DNA of 64,000 bases, from assembly GCF_009795715.1 (NCBI RefSeq), contig NZ_WTCR01000011.1, forward strand, positions 1 to 64,000, in the 5' to 3' direction. Position 1 is the stretch's first letter, and each line of letters starts with the position of its first letter. Shown here in pieces: positions 18,759 through 27,300 of the stretch. The translations under genes and the position numbers were made by a program. The DNA comes from Labilibaculum euxinicum (lineage in GTDB: Bacteria > Bacteroidota > Bacteroidia > Bacteroidales > Marinifilaceae). The notes below the pieces were generated by a model. The model ran no database searches. It saw nothing but the letters and a program-made list of their open reading frames with translations, and was not told where the DNA came from.

Positions 18759-19888
18759 GTCAATACAATTTGGGTTAGTTTTTGAAATGCTTGAATGAAT
18801 TGATCCACCTCTTTTTTGGTAATTGAAAGTGGTGGCAGTAAACGAAGTGTTGTACTACCTGATGATCCTGTGAAAATTCCATATTCCTCAAGAAGTTGTT
18901 TCCTGATTTTAGGCATATCCTCAAGATCAATACCAATCATTAATCCTTTCCCCCTTATTGCTTTTATTGCTTTATTATCTTTTAATTCAGAGATTAAATA
19001 ATCTCCTAATCTGTCTGCATTATCGATTAACTGTTCTTCTTCGATAGCCTCTAAAACAGCCATTCCTGCAGCACATGCCAAATGATTTCCCCCAAAGGTT
19101 GTTCCTAACATTCCGCTCCATGCTTTTATTGCAGGTGAGATAATTACTCCGGCAATTGGAAATCCATTTCCCATTCCTTTCGCTGTAGTTATAATATCTG
19201 CCTTAACACCTGCATGCTGATGTGCGAAAAATTTCCCTGTTCTTCCATAGCCTGACTGAATCTCATCCAAAATAAGCATTGCTTTGTGAGTTTTACACAA
19301 ACTTTCGGCAGATTTTAAGAATTCAACCGATGGTTCAACAACTCCATTCACACCTTGTATTCCTTCAATAATCACTGCTGCAACGTCATTTTCCCCAAGA
19401 GTTTTTTCCAGTGCGGGGATGTCATTCATCTCTATAAAAACAACATCGTGTTTTACATTAAATTCTGATGATAATGCGGGATTATCTGTTATTGCTAAAA
19501 CACCACTGCTTCTTCCGTGAAAAGCTCCTTTAATTGCAACAATTTTCGATTTACCTGTGTGAAAAGATGCCACTTTCAAGGCATTTTCGTTGGCTTCGGC
19601 TCCTGAGTTACACAAAAATAAATTGTAATCATCATATCCTGAAAGTGTACCCAATTTGCTGGCTAATTTCTCCTGCATATCATTTCTTACTGCATTCGAA
19701 TAAAAGCCTAAACAATGAAGTTGGTGCTCCATTCTGAAAATATAGTGAGGATGACTGTGACCAATTGAAATCACACCATGTCCACCATAAAAATCTAAAT
19801 ATTTATTTCCTTTATCGTCAGATATGCTTGATCCTTTCCCATTAACCAGGTTTATATCGTAACAATTATATACGTTAAATAATTCCAT
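18755..19888 (-). CDS. argD: Acetylornithine (acylornithine) aminotransferase
   Basis: Class III PLP aminotransferase that converts N-acylglutamate semialdehyde to N-acylornithine. The protein is 377 aa. The PLP lysine lies in DIITTAKGMGNGFPIAG, and the cofactor-binding aspartate in LILDEIQSGYGRTGKFFAHQ. FLCNSGAEANENALKVA is the Gly/Ala phosphate-binding segment. In related Bacteroidota operons an acylornithine carbamoyltransferase gene often follows argD. Here argD runs straight into argB with a 4-nt overlap. Confidence 0.96.
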   Translation of the reverse strand: MELFNVYNCYDINLVNGKGSSISDDKGNKYLDFYGGHGVISIGHSHPHYIFRMEHQLHCLGFYSNAVRNDMQEKLASKLGTLSGYDDYNLFLCNSGAEANENALKVASFHTGKSKIVAIKGAFHGRSSGVLAITDNPALSSEFNVKHDVVFIEMNDIPALEKTLGENDVAAVIIEGIQGVNGVVEPSVEFLKSAESLCKTHKAMLILDEIQSGYGRTGKFFAHQHAGVKADIITTAKGMGNGFPIAGVIISPAIKAWSGMLGTTFGGNHLACAAGMAVLEAIEEEQLIDNADRLGDYLISELKDNKAIKAIRGKGLMIGIDLEDMPKIRKQLLEEYGIFTGSSGSTTLRLLPPLSITKKEVDQFIQAFQKLTQIVLT

Positions 19889-19900
19889 TTCTTTCTTTTT

Positions 19901-20866
19901 TTAAAATCCAACCGGTTTTAAGCCCAATCCCAATATTTCCGGCATTCCGAATAATAAATTCATATTCTGAACTGCCTGACCAGAAGCCCCTTTCAATAAA
20001 TTATCAATCACTGAAATAATCATCAGCTTGCTACCATGTTTTTCAAGATACAATACACATTTATTTGTGTTTACAACTTGCTTTACATCGGGCGATATGT
20101 TTGATATTGAAACGAATGGATGATTTTTATAATATGTTTTGTACTTCTCAACAGCTTCTTCAGCAGACCAATCACAATCGGTATAGATTGTGGCCATTAT
20201 TCCCCGGCTAAAGTTTCCTCTAACGGGAATAAAATTGATTTCTTTATCGAAATTGGGTTGAAGTTGCAAAACCGTTTCTGTTATCTCAGCCAAATGCTGA
20301 TGAGTAAATGCTTTGTATACGGAAACATTGTTGTTTTTCCAGCTAAAATGTGAAGTTGATGTTGGATTCTGTCCTGCACCAGTTGATCCTGTTATTGCAG
20401 TAACATGAACCTCCTCCTTCAATTTACTTTCATTAGCTAAAGGCAATAATCCCAATTCTATACATGTAGCAAAACATCCCGGATTGGCTATTTTATCAGC
20501 ATTTGCAATTTTGGCTTTATTAATTTCGGGCAATCCGTAAACAAAACCTTTTTCATTTGCTTTTGGTCTGAAATCAGTACTTAAATCGATAATTTTGACA
20601 GCCTCAGGTAAATTATTCTCTTCCAAAAACAATTTGGTTTTCCCATGTCCCGAACAGATAAATAAAACATCAATTGCCTTATAATCAGCTTCGGAAAATG
20701 ACAAATCTGTATCTCCTAACAAATCCCTATGGACATCTGATACCGGATGTCCCATATGACTTGTACTCTGCACGAAACTGATATTTGCCTGTGGATGCCA
20801 AATTAAAATCCGCAACAATTCTCCCGCCGTATACCCTGCTCCACCTATAATTCCTACATTCACCAT
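19901..20866 (-). CDS. argC: N-acyl-gamma-glutamyl-phosphate reductase
   Basis: NADPH-dependent reduction of acylglutamyl phosphate to the semialdehyde. The protein is 321 aa. The Rossmann motif GIIGGAGYTAGELLRIL is at the N-terminus. The active-site cysteine lies in ANPGCFATCIELGLLPL, and STGAGQNPTSTSHFSWKNN is a conserved substrate-loop region. It lies 2 nt after argG and 12 nt before argD. Confidence 0.97.
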   Translation of the reverse strand: MVNVGIIGGAGYTAGELLRILIWHPQANISFVQSTSHMGHPVSDVHRDLLGDTDLSFSEADYKAIDVLFICSGHGKTKLFLEENNLPEAVKIIDLSTDFRPKANEKGFVYGLPEINKAKIANADKIANPGCFATCIELGLLPLANESKLKEEVHVTAITGSTGAGQNPTSTSHFSWKNNNVSVYKAFTHQHLAEITETVLQLQPNFDKEINFIPVRGNFSRGIMATIYTDCDWSAEEAVEKYKTYYKNHPFVSISNISPDVKQVVNTNKCVLYLEKHGSKLMIISVIDNLLKGASGQAVQNMNLLFGMPEILGLGLKPVGF

Positions 20867-20868
20867 AA

Positions 20869-22068
20869 CTACTGTTTATTTACGGTGTAATAGATCTTCA
20901 ATGAATTAGCCAGAATATTGGTAAATCCTTTTGCATCATCTGCTGTCCATCCTTTACTGCTTTCGCCGTACTGACCAAATAAATCAGTCATTAAGTCGTT
21001 AGGTGAAGTAATACCTTCTACAAAGAAATATTTTGGATTCAAATTTAAAATGGCTGTTCCTGTTACCTTTTTTTGAGTGTCAAGAAGGAAAGTCTCCATG
21101 TTTCTCATTACCGGCTCTAAGTACTGAGCTTCGTGCAACAACATTCCATAAAAATTGGCAATTTGCTCTTTCCAATGCATTTGCCATTTGGTAAGCGTGT
21201 GTTTTTCAAGAGTTTGATGAGCCTTAATAATCATTAAAGGCGCAGCAGCTTCAAATGCAACCCTTCCTTTTGTTCCAATAATTGTGTCACCAATGTGCAT
21301 GTCTCTTCCAATGCCAAATTGAGAACCAATTGCTTCAATTTTTTTAATTGCATCCAAAGGATGTTGTACTTTTTCTCCATTCACACTAACCAATTCTCCC
21401 TTTTCGAATCCTATGGTCAGTTTCTCCGATTCGGTTTTAACAACCTGTTTTGGATAGGCATCTTCAGGAAGAGGTTGATCTGAAGTAAGTGTTTCTTTTC
21501 CACCGATACTTGTACCCCAGATTCCTGCATTAATGGAATATTTCATTTTTTCGAAATTGGCTGAAATGCCATTTTCTTTCAGGTAATTGATTTCTGTTTC
21601 CCTGCTCAACTGCATATCTCTGGTTGGAGTAATAATTTCGGCATTGGGAGCCATTATTTTAAAAATAAGATCAAATCTTATCTGATCGTTACCAGCTCCG
21701 GTACTTCCGTGAGCGATATAATCAGCATCAATGGAATGGGCATATTGAGCAATTGCCATGGCTTGAAATGCTCTTTCTGAGCTTACAGACAATGGATATG
21801 TATTGTTTTTTAAAACATTTCCCATTATCATGTATTTAATGCATTTATCGTAGTATTCTTCGGTAATATCAAGTGAGGCATGCTGAACAACTCCCAGTTG
21901 TTTTGTCCTGTTCTCTATTTCAGCTAATTCTTCATTGCTGAAACCACCTGTATTCCCCAATACTGTGTACACATCCATGTTTAACTCCTTAGACAAATAA
22001 AGTGCACAGTATGTTGTATCTAAACCTCCGCTATATGCTAATACTACTTTTTTCTTAGTTGATGTCAT
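20869..22068 (-). CDS. argG: Argininosuccinate synthase
   Basis: Joins citrulline and aspartate with ATP to give argininosuccinate. The protein is 399 aa, normal length. The ATP pyrophosphatase loop is KVVLAYSGGLDTTYCALYL, and the citrulline/aspartate-binding region contains IAHGSTGAGNDQIRFDL. It is the second gene of the operon, 69 nt after the GNAT gene. Confidence 0.97.
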   Translation of the reverse strand: MTSTKKKVVLAYSGGLDTTYCALYLSKELNMDVYTVLGNTGGFSNEELAEIENRTKQLGVVQHASLDITEEYYDKCIKYMIMGNVLKNNTYPLSVSSERAFQAMAIAQYAHSIDADYIAHGSTGAGNDQIRFDLIFKIMAPNAEIITPTRDMQLSRETEINYLKENGISANFEKMKYSINAGIWGTSIGGKETLTSDQPLPEDAYPKQVVKTESEKLTIGFEKGELVSVNGEKVQHPLDAIKKIEAIGSQFGIGRDMHIGDTIIGTKGRVAFEAAAPLMIIKAHQTLEKHTLTKWQMHWKEQIANFYGMLLHEAQYLEPVMRNMETFLLDTQKKVTGTAILNLNPKYFFVEGITSPNDLMTDLFGQYGESSKGWTADDAKGFTNILANSLKIYYTVNKQ

Positions 22069-22137
22069 TATATTGTTATTTGTAGATTTTCAAAATCTTG
22101 TTGATAAATTGATTAAATTGCTTTCCTTTCAGAATAA

Positions 22138-22707
22138 TTACTTTTTATCCTTTTTATTGGGATCATACAGCATACCTGTACACAAACACATTTTCCGATT
22201 GGTTCGCTGCAATATGTCATAATTCACACAACCACTGCATCCTTTCCAAAATGTATCATCTGTAGTCAGCTCCGAAAAGGTAACTGGTCTGTATCCTAAT
22301 TCTGAATTGATTTTCATTACAGGAAGACTGGTGGTGAGTCCAAATATTTTGGCCTCAGGATAACGTTTTCTGGATAACTCGAATGCTTTAGCTTTAATCA
22401 TTTTAGCTAAACCTACAGCTCTGTAATCAGGATCAACAATTAGTCCCGAATTAGCTACATACTTGCCGTGTTCCCAAGTTTCTATATAACAGAAACCAAT
22501 CACTTTATCCTGATCAAAGGCAATAATTGCCTTTCCTTCCTGAATTTTTTGTACGATGTACAAAGCTTCTCTTTTAGCAATTCCGGTACCGCGGATTTTC
22601 GCAGCACTCTCAATCATATCACAAATTTCCTGGGCATATTCGTAATGCCTTAAACCTGCTATAATGACACTTAATTTTTGCTCAATTTCCATTGAAGTAT
22701 CTATCAT
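22138..22707 (-). CDS. GNAT acetyltransferase heading the arg operon, probable N-acylglutamate synthase
   Basis: A 189-aa GNAT-fold protein. The acetyl-CoA region is about residues 85-110 (GLIVDPDYRAVGLAKMIKAKA). A cysteine-rich tail (FWKGCSGCVNYDILQ, then KMCLCTGML) has CxxC and CxC spacing suggestive of a metal site. Position as first gene after an arginine attenuator, and the absence of argA or argJ in the cluster, suggest it acylates glutamate. That activity is inferred, not shown. The ATG at 22707 is favoured because it is 27 nt after terminator 4, the same spacing that separates each upstream leader from the preceding terminator. Confidence 0.8.
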   Translation of the reverse strand: MIDTSMEIEQKLSVIIAGLRHYEYAQEICDMIESAAKIRGTGIAKREALYIVQKIQEGKAIIAFDQDKVIGFCYIETWEHGKYVANSGLIVDPDYRAVGLAKMIKAKAFELSRKRYPEAKIFGLTTSLPVMKINSELGYRPVTFSELTTDDTFWKGCSGCVNYDILQRTNRKMCLCTGMLYDPNKKDKK

Positions 22708-22722
22708 TTTATTCTAAATAAT

Positions 22723-22863
22723 CTAAATTTCCCAAAAAAGTGCTACTGCTGTTAAGCACAACCACCTGTTATTTAATTCTACAAAAAAATCCGCTCTTGC
22801 GGTCTGGTTGTTTTGTTCCCGAAAACAGCGTCTTCGAAAGTCTAAGGAGTTGAAAAAATTCAT
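22723..22863 (-). CDS. Arginine leader peptide 4
   Basis: A 46-codon ORF beginning MNFFNSLDFRRRCFRE, with Arg at codons 10, 11, 12 and 15. The start lies 24 nt after terminator 3. Unlike leaders 1-3 its stop codon (22723-22725) lies beyond both terminator candidates, so full translation would pass through them. Only the early part may matter for sensing, or this module may have decayed. Confidence 0.6.
   Translation of the reverse strand: MNFFNSLDFRRRCFREQNNQTARADFFVELNNRWLCLTAVALFWEI
22734..22759 (-). terminator. Attenuator terminator 4 (last before the GNAT gene)
   Basis: On the minus strand GTGCT (22759-22755) pairs with AGCAC (22744-22740), followed by six T (22739-22734). The stem is only 5 bp with a 10-nt loop, weaker than terminators 1-3. 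A second weak candidate, CCGC-AAGA-GCGG with seven T, lies at 22783-22802. Confidence 0.55.
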
Positions 22864-22886
22864 TTTTTTTAGTTTTTAGTTTATAC

Positions 22887-22919
22887 AAAAAAAGCTTACC
22901 GTCCGAAAACAGTAAGCTT
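22887..22919 (-). terminator. Attenuator terminator 3
   Basis: Minus-strand stem AAGCTTACTG (22919-22910) with CGGTAAGCTT (22901-22892): 10 bp with one G-U, 8-nt loop. It is followed by a T-run at 22893-22887. It starts 5 nt after the stop of leader 3. Confidence 0.88.
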
Positions 22920-22924
22920 GTTAA

Positions 22925-23026
22925 TTATGATATTTCAATAACAGAAATAGCAAGCTCATCCGTTCCCCCTGGGTAACAGTTACTACGCAAATGGCGTCGG
23001 CTTTGTGTATAGATAATTTGCTTCAT
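22925..23026 (-). CDS. Arginine leader peptide 3
   Basis: A 33-aa ORF beginning MKQIIYTQSRRHLRS, with Arg at codons 10, 11 and 14 (CGA CGC ... CGT). The start is 25 nt after terminator 2. It shares position of the Arg run, size class and downstream terminator with the other three leaders. Confidence 0.75.
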   Translation of the reverse strand: MKQIIYTQSRRHLRSNCYPGGTDELAISVIEIS

Positions 23027-23050
23027 TTCTATTTGTGATTATATAGTTTC

Positions 23051-23087
23051 AAAAAAAAGGCTTACCGATAAAAACGGTAAGCCTTTT
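23051..23087 (-). terminator. Attenuator terminator 2
   Basis: Perfect 13-bp stem, arms 23055-23067 and 23075-23087 (core GGCTTACCG/CGGTAAGCC), 7-nt loop. It is followed on the minus strand by eight T. It starts 15 nt after the stop of leader 2. Confidence 0.93.
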
Positions 23088-23102
23088 AAATATTGCTGCT
23101 AA

Positions 23103-23189
23103 TCATTGATTACAAGACAATACGACACCAACCGCTTTTCCTAAAGGAGCGCTCTGTCTTCGTCGTTGTATGTTGTAAAATAAAATCAT
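23103..23189 (-). CDS. Arginine leader peptide 2
   Basis: A 28-aa ORF beginning MILFYNIQRRRQSAPLGK, with three consecutive Arg at codons 9-11 (CGA CGA AGA). The start is 30 nt after terminator 1. Confidence 0.8.
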   Translation of the reverse strand: MILFYNIQRRRQSAPLGKAVGVVLSCNQ

Positions 23190-23218
23190 TTGATGTTTTT
23201 TTCTGTTGTTTCAAATTC

Positions 23219-23246
23219 AAAAAAAATGCTTCCCGATATGGAAAGC
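23219..23246 (-). terminator. Attenuator terminator 1
   Basis: Minus-strand stem GCTTTCC (23246-23240) with GGGAAGC (23234-23228): 7 bp with one G-U, 5-nt loop. It is followed after one A by eight T (23226-23219). It starts 31 nt after the stop of leader 1. Confidence 0.85.
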
Positions 23247-23277
23247 TTGGAAAATTAAATATGCCAGAGCTTACACC

Positions 23278-23334
23278 TTATCGTTTGGATAAAGATCTAA
23301 TAAAGCGTCGTCGAATAATTTGTAAATTTTCCAT
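23278..23334 (-). CDS. Arginine leader peptide 1
   Basis: An 18-aa ORF, MENLQIIRRRFIRSLSKR, with Arg at codons 8, 9, 10, 13 and 18. It begins about 23 nt downstream of a -7 box. This is the classic composition of an attenuator leader peptide for an arginine operon. Confidence 0.82.
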   Translation of the reverse strand: MENLQIIRRRFIRSLSKR

Positions 23335-23356
23335 ACCTGTTCTTATTTGTTGTCTA

Positions 23357-23364
23357 CAAAGATA
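23357..23364 (-). promoter_or_regulatory. Promoter -7 box of the arginine operon leader
   Basis: TATCTTTG on the minus strand, an exact TAnnTTTG match, about 23 nt upstream of leader 1. No comparable box was found between the four leader modules, so one promoter probably serves all. A clear -33 TTTG was not found. Confidence 0.6.
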
Positions 23365-23684
23365 AATGCAAAAAACAGTAATATCCTAATAAAACCATCT
23401 TTTTTTTAGTTCATCCTTATTTAAAACCTTTGCGTATAAATTTCATTGTGTTTTTAATGAAATACCATCAATAATCAGCACTCATCTTTCTGAAATTTCA
23501 TGTTTTTTAGTAAAGATGACGGATGGAATTCAATCAAACAATTTAGATGAAATCATATCTTTTAGTCTAAATAATAGTGTATTATAGTTTTTTAACAGTT
23601 CTAAATTCATTTTTTTAGCAACCATTTATAAATTGCGCCGTAGAATTGCTTTAGTATCTAAATTTAAAAAGATTTGAAATTATC
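23365..23684. other. Divergent intergenic region between the arg leader and the small membrane protein gene
   Basis: About 320 AT-rich bases carrying the upstream part of the arg promoter and the promoter of the 23685 gene. No operator palindrome with arginine-box character was recognised. Confidence 0.4.
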
Positions 23685-23963
23685 ATGGAGTTAAAAAAAA
23701 TTGTTGGATTTGTGTTGTTGGGCTTAGCTGTTGTTACTTTCTTCCTTTATCTCTCCTTACCTTTTATTCTATCGGGTTCTAATAAAATCATTCTGTTAAC
23801 GGCATCCGTTTACCTTTTGAATAAAGTTTTCTTTTATTCTTCAATTTATATTTTAGGAAAACAATTCATTTCCAAGTTTGGAAAATATTTACCCAAATGG
23901 ATTGAAAGACGATTGTTAAAATTATTAAAAGTTCAACCTGTTGTTGAAACAAACAATAAGTAA
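23685..23963 (+). CDS. Small two-helix membrane protein (transporter-suffix-like)
   Basis: A 92-aa protein with TM segments at about residues 6-29 (IVGFVLLGLAVVTFFLYLSLPFIL) and 35-58. A basic C-terminal tail follows (SKFGKYLPKWIERR). The layout resembles small proteins annotated as transporter suffix domain proteins in Bacteroidota. Function is unknown. It is divergent from the arg operon and upstream of gltB by about 390 nt. Confidence 0.6.
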   Translation: MELKKIVGFVLLGLAVVTFFLYLSLPFILSGSNKIILLTASVYLLNKVFFYSSIYILGKQFISKFGKYLPKWIERRLLKLLKVQPVVETNNK

Positions 23964-24354
23964 TCTTCTTTTTAGCATTAAACATAAATTTCAAAAGACA
24001 ATTCCTTCGCTTTCTTTTCAGACAAATGTCTCTTATTTTTATAAATGCCTGAATATCATGCAAACCTTTGCAATGATAATTATCATGTTTTTTTTACTTT
24101 TCAAACGTTTCCGCCCATATACTTAACAATAATAATTGCATATATAGATTTAATTGTGTTATATTTGCTCAACGGATTAGACAAGCAAAAAATTGATCAC
24201 CTCCATCTTTGGGTGTTTCTTGAATTAAGGCAACGACTCTCGGATTTATAAAAGTCGTTACTAAATGATATGGAATGGGGATTTCTATTCATTTCTTAAG
24301 GTCCTTAAGTTTAAAAGATAAAATCATTTCCTGGCTTCGCACTAAAAATTGCCT
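23964..24354 (+). promoter_or_regulatory. gltB upstream region with -7 box, palindromes and a structured leader
   Basis: A TATATTTG box at 24160-24167, with TTG at 24136-24138 as a possible -33 element, predicts a 5' UTR of about 180 nt. Upstream of it lie two adjacent palindromes, TGCAAACCTTTGCA (24059-24072) and ATGATAATTATCAT (24073-24086). Within the UTR, AACGACT (24232-24238) can pair with AGTCGTT (24253-24259). A short ORF (24265-24321, MIWNGDFYSFLKVLKFKR) follows, with no obvious regulatory bias. Confidence 0.45.
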
Positions 24355-27300
24355 ATGCGAAACCTTAGACCAAAACAGCAGGGTCTTTACGACCCTCAGA
24401 ACGAACATGACAATTGTGGGATTGGCTTTGTAGCCAACATTAAAGGAAAAAAATCTTTCGAGATTATTACCCGTGGACTGGAGGTGCTTTGCAATATGGA
24501 ACACCGCGGCGCGCGTGGTGCTGATAATGTAAGTGGTGATGGTGCCGGTATTTTAATGCAATTGCCTCACAGTTTCTACAAAAAAATTGGAATCAAGCTT
24601 CCTTTAGCAGGAAGATATGGTACCGGTTTAATTTTCTTACCAAAAGACGAAACCGAAGAAAAGTTCTGTCTTGAAGTTCTTATTCAGATTCTGGAAGAAG
24701 AAGGATTGGAATTTCTTCAATTACGTGATGTCCCAACGGACACCAATGCAATTGGTGAAATTGCAAGACAATCAGAACCAGTGATCAAACAAATCTTTGT
24801 TGGTGGAAATTACGAACAGGATGAATTGGAACGACGACTCTATTTAGCTAGAAAACAATCTGAAAGTTATATTCGCGCAACTAAAATGAAGGAAAAGGAG
24901 ATGTTTTACATTCCTAGTCTTTCGTCTAAAGTTTTGGTATATAAGGGAATGTTTGCAAGCGACCAACTGGGGAAATATTATAGTGATCTTCAGGATTCCC
25001 GTATGGAAAGCGCTATTGCAATGGTTCACTCACGTTTTAGTACCAACACATTCCCTTCCTGGGATTTAGCTCAGCCATTTCGTATTGTAGCTCACAATGG
25101 TGAAATCAATACAATAAAAGGAAACCGTTTGTGGATGCAAGCCCGTGAATCTCTTTTAAAATCGGAGATGTTTGGTGATGACATCAAAAAACTATTCCCG
25201 GTTGTTGAACCAAACAAGAGTGATTCTGCCTCTTTCGATAATGTGCTTGAATTTTTATTCTTAACTGGAAGAAGTCTGCCGCATGCCTTGAGTATGATGG
25301 TGCCGGAATCGTGGAATGAAAAAAATCCTATCCCTGATAGTTTAAAAGCATTTTACGAATATCATTCCACTTTTATGGAGCCTTGGGATGGACCAGCTTC
25401 GTTGGTGTTTTCTGATGGCCGTTATATTGGCGGCACATTGGATAGAAATGGATTGCGCCCTTCCCGTTATGTGATTACTCAGGATGACATGATTGTAATG
25501 GGTTCTGAAGTGGGTATTCAACAATTTAAAGCCGAAGAAATCAAAGAAAAGGGTCGTCTAAGACCTGGTAAGCTATTGCTTGTTGATACTCAGTTAGGAA
25601 TCATCATTCCTGACCAGGAGGTAAAATCACAACTGACTTATCGTAATCCTTATCAAAACTGGCTAAAAGAGAATCGTTTGGATTTAAAGGCTATTCCTGT
25701 TGAAAAAAGGGTTCCTTCAGATATTGGAGATCATTTTAACATTTGCCAGAAGACCTTTAACTATTGCAAAGAAGATTTTGAAAGAGTTCTTCTTCCAATG
25801 GCAACGGGTGCACAAGAGCCTGTGGGATCGATGGGTAACGATGCTCCGATACCGGTATTGTCGCCAAAACCTCAATTGTTTTTCAATTACTTCCGTCAAT
25901 TATTTGCTCAGGTAACCAATCCTCCAATTGATTCAATTCGGGAGAATCTGGTGATGGATCTGACCAATTATATAGGATCAGTTCAGAAAAATTTATTGGA
26001 TGAAACAGCTCAGCATTGTAAGTTAATTCGATTCAAAAGTCCGTTAATTACTAATACTGATCTTGGCAAGATAAAGAAACTTAAGCATGAAGAATTCAGA
26101 CATCAATCCATTGATATACTGTTTAAAGCATCTCAAAATGGTGCTGGCTTGGAAAGTGCTCTGGATTCTATTTGTCTGTTAGCCGAAAAGGCTGTTGATG
26201 AACAGAAAAATTACATTATTCTTACGGATCGGAATATGTCCGAATCAATGGCTCCAATTCCTGTTCTTTTAGCTGTAGCAGCGGTTCATCATCATCTTAT
26301 AAAGAAGAGAAAGAGGATGCAGATTGGTCTCGTTGTGGAAACGGGTGAGGCTCGTGAAGTAAATCATATTGCCTTACTGATTGCATACGGGGCTAGTGTT
26401 ATTAATCCATACATGAGTTATGCGGTTATTGACAAATTGGTGAAAGATGGAAGAACCAATCTTGAGTATAAAACGGCTCGTAAAAACTATATAAAAGCCG
26501 TTGATAAGGGATTGCTAAAAGTGATGTCTAAAATGGGAATATCAACCATTGGCAGTTATCTTGGTGCCCAAATTTACGAGGCTTTAGGTGTGAGTAAAGA
26601 TGTTATTGACAAATACTTCACAGGTACAATTTCCAGGATTGAGGGAATTGGATTAAAAGAGATTTCAGAAGAAATTCTTTGTCATCACAAGAAAGCTTAT
26701 TCAGAAGAGGATCCTTTCAATAATCAGGATTTGCTCACCAATAATGGAAATATTCACTACAGAAAAAATGGTGAGCCTCATAGCTGGAACCCTGAAACAA
26801 TAGGATTGCTGCAATGGGCAACCAGAACAAATGATTTCAAAAAATTTAAGGAATACAGCACAATTGTAAATAAAGAAACTGCTTCTCCCAATTTTTTAAG
26901 AGGCTTCTTTGATTATAAAAAGAATCCTATTGATATCAGTGAAGTAGAACCGGTTGAAAACATCATGAAAAGATTTTGTACTGGTGCCATGTCTTATGGT
27001 TCCATTTCAAAAGAGGCTCATGAAGCTCTGGCTATTGCAATGAATAAAATTGGCGGCAGAAGTAATACCGGTGAAGGAGGAGAAAGTTCAAAACGCTTCT
27101 ATTCAAGTGCAAGAAGTTCAATTAAGCAAATTGCTTCAGGTCGATTTGGTGTAAATGCTGAATATCTTGTAAATGCTGATGAATTACAAATTAAGGTAGC
27201 TCAAGGTGCAAAACCGGGAGAAGGAGGTCAATTACCTGGATTTAAAGTTGATAATATCATAGCTAAGCTTAGGAATTCAACTCCGGGGATTACACTGATC

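Noticed and set aside
22708-23364. T-box or riboswitch as the arginine leader mechanism
   Set aside because: No T-box consensus or known riboswitch core was seen. Four Arg-rich ORFs each with a terminator explain the region better.
24265-24321. 18-codon ORF in the gltB leader as an attenuator peptide
   Set aside because: No run of a regulatory amino acid and no following intrinsic terminator.
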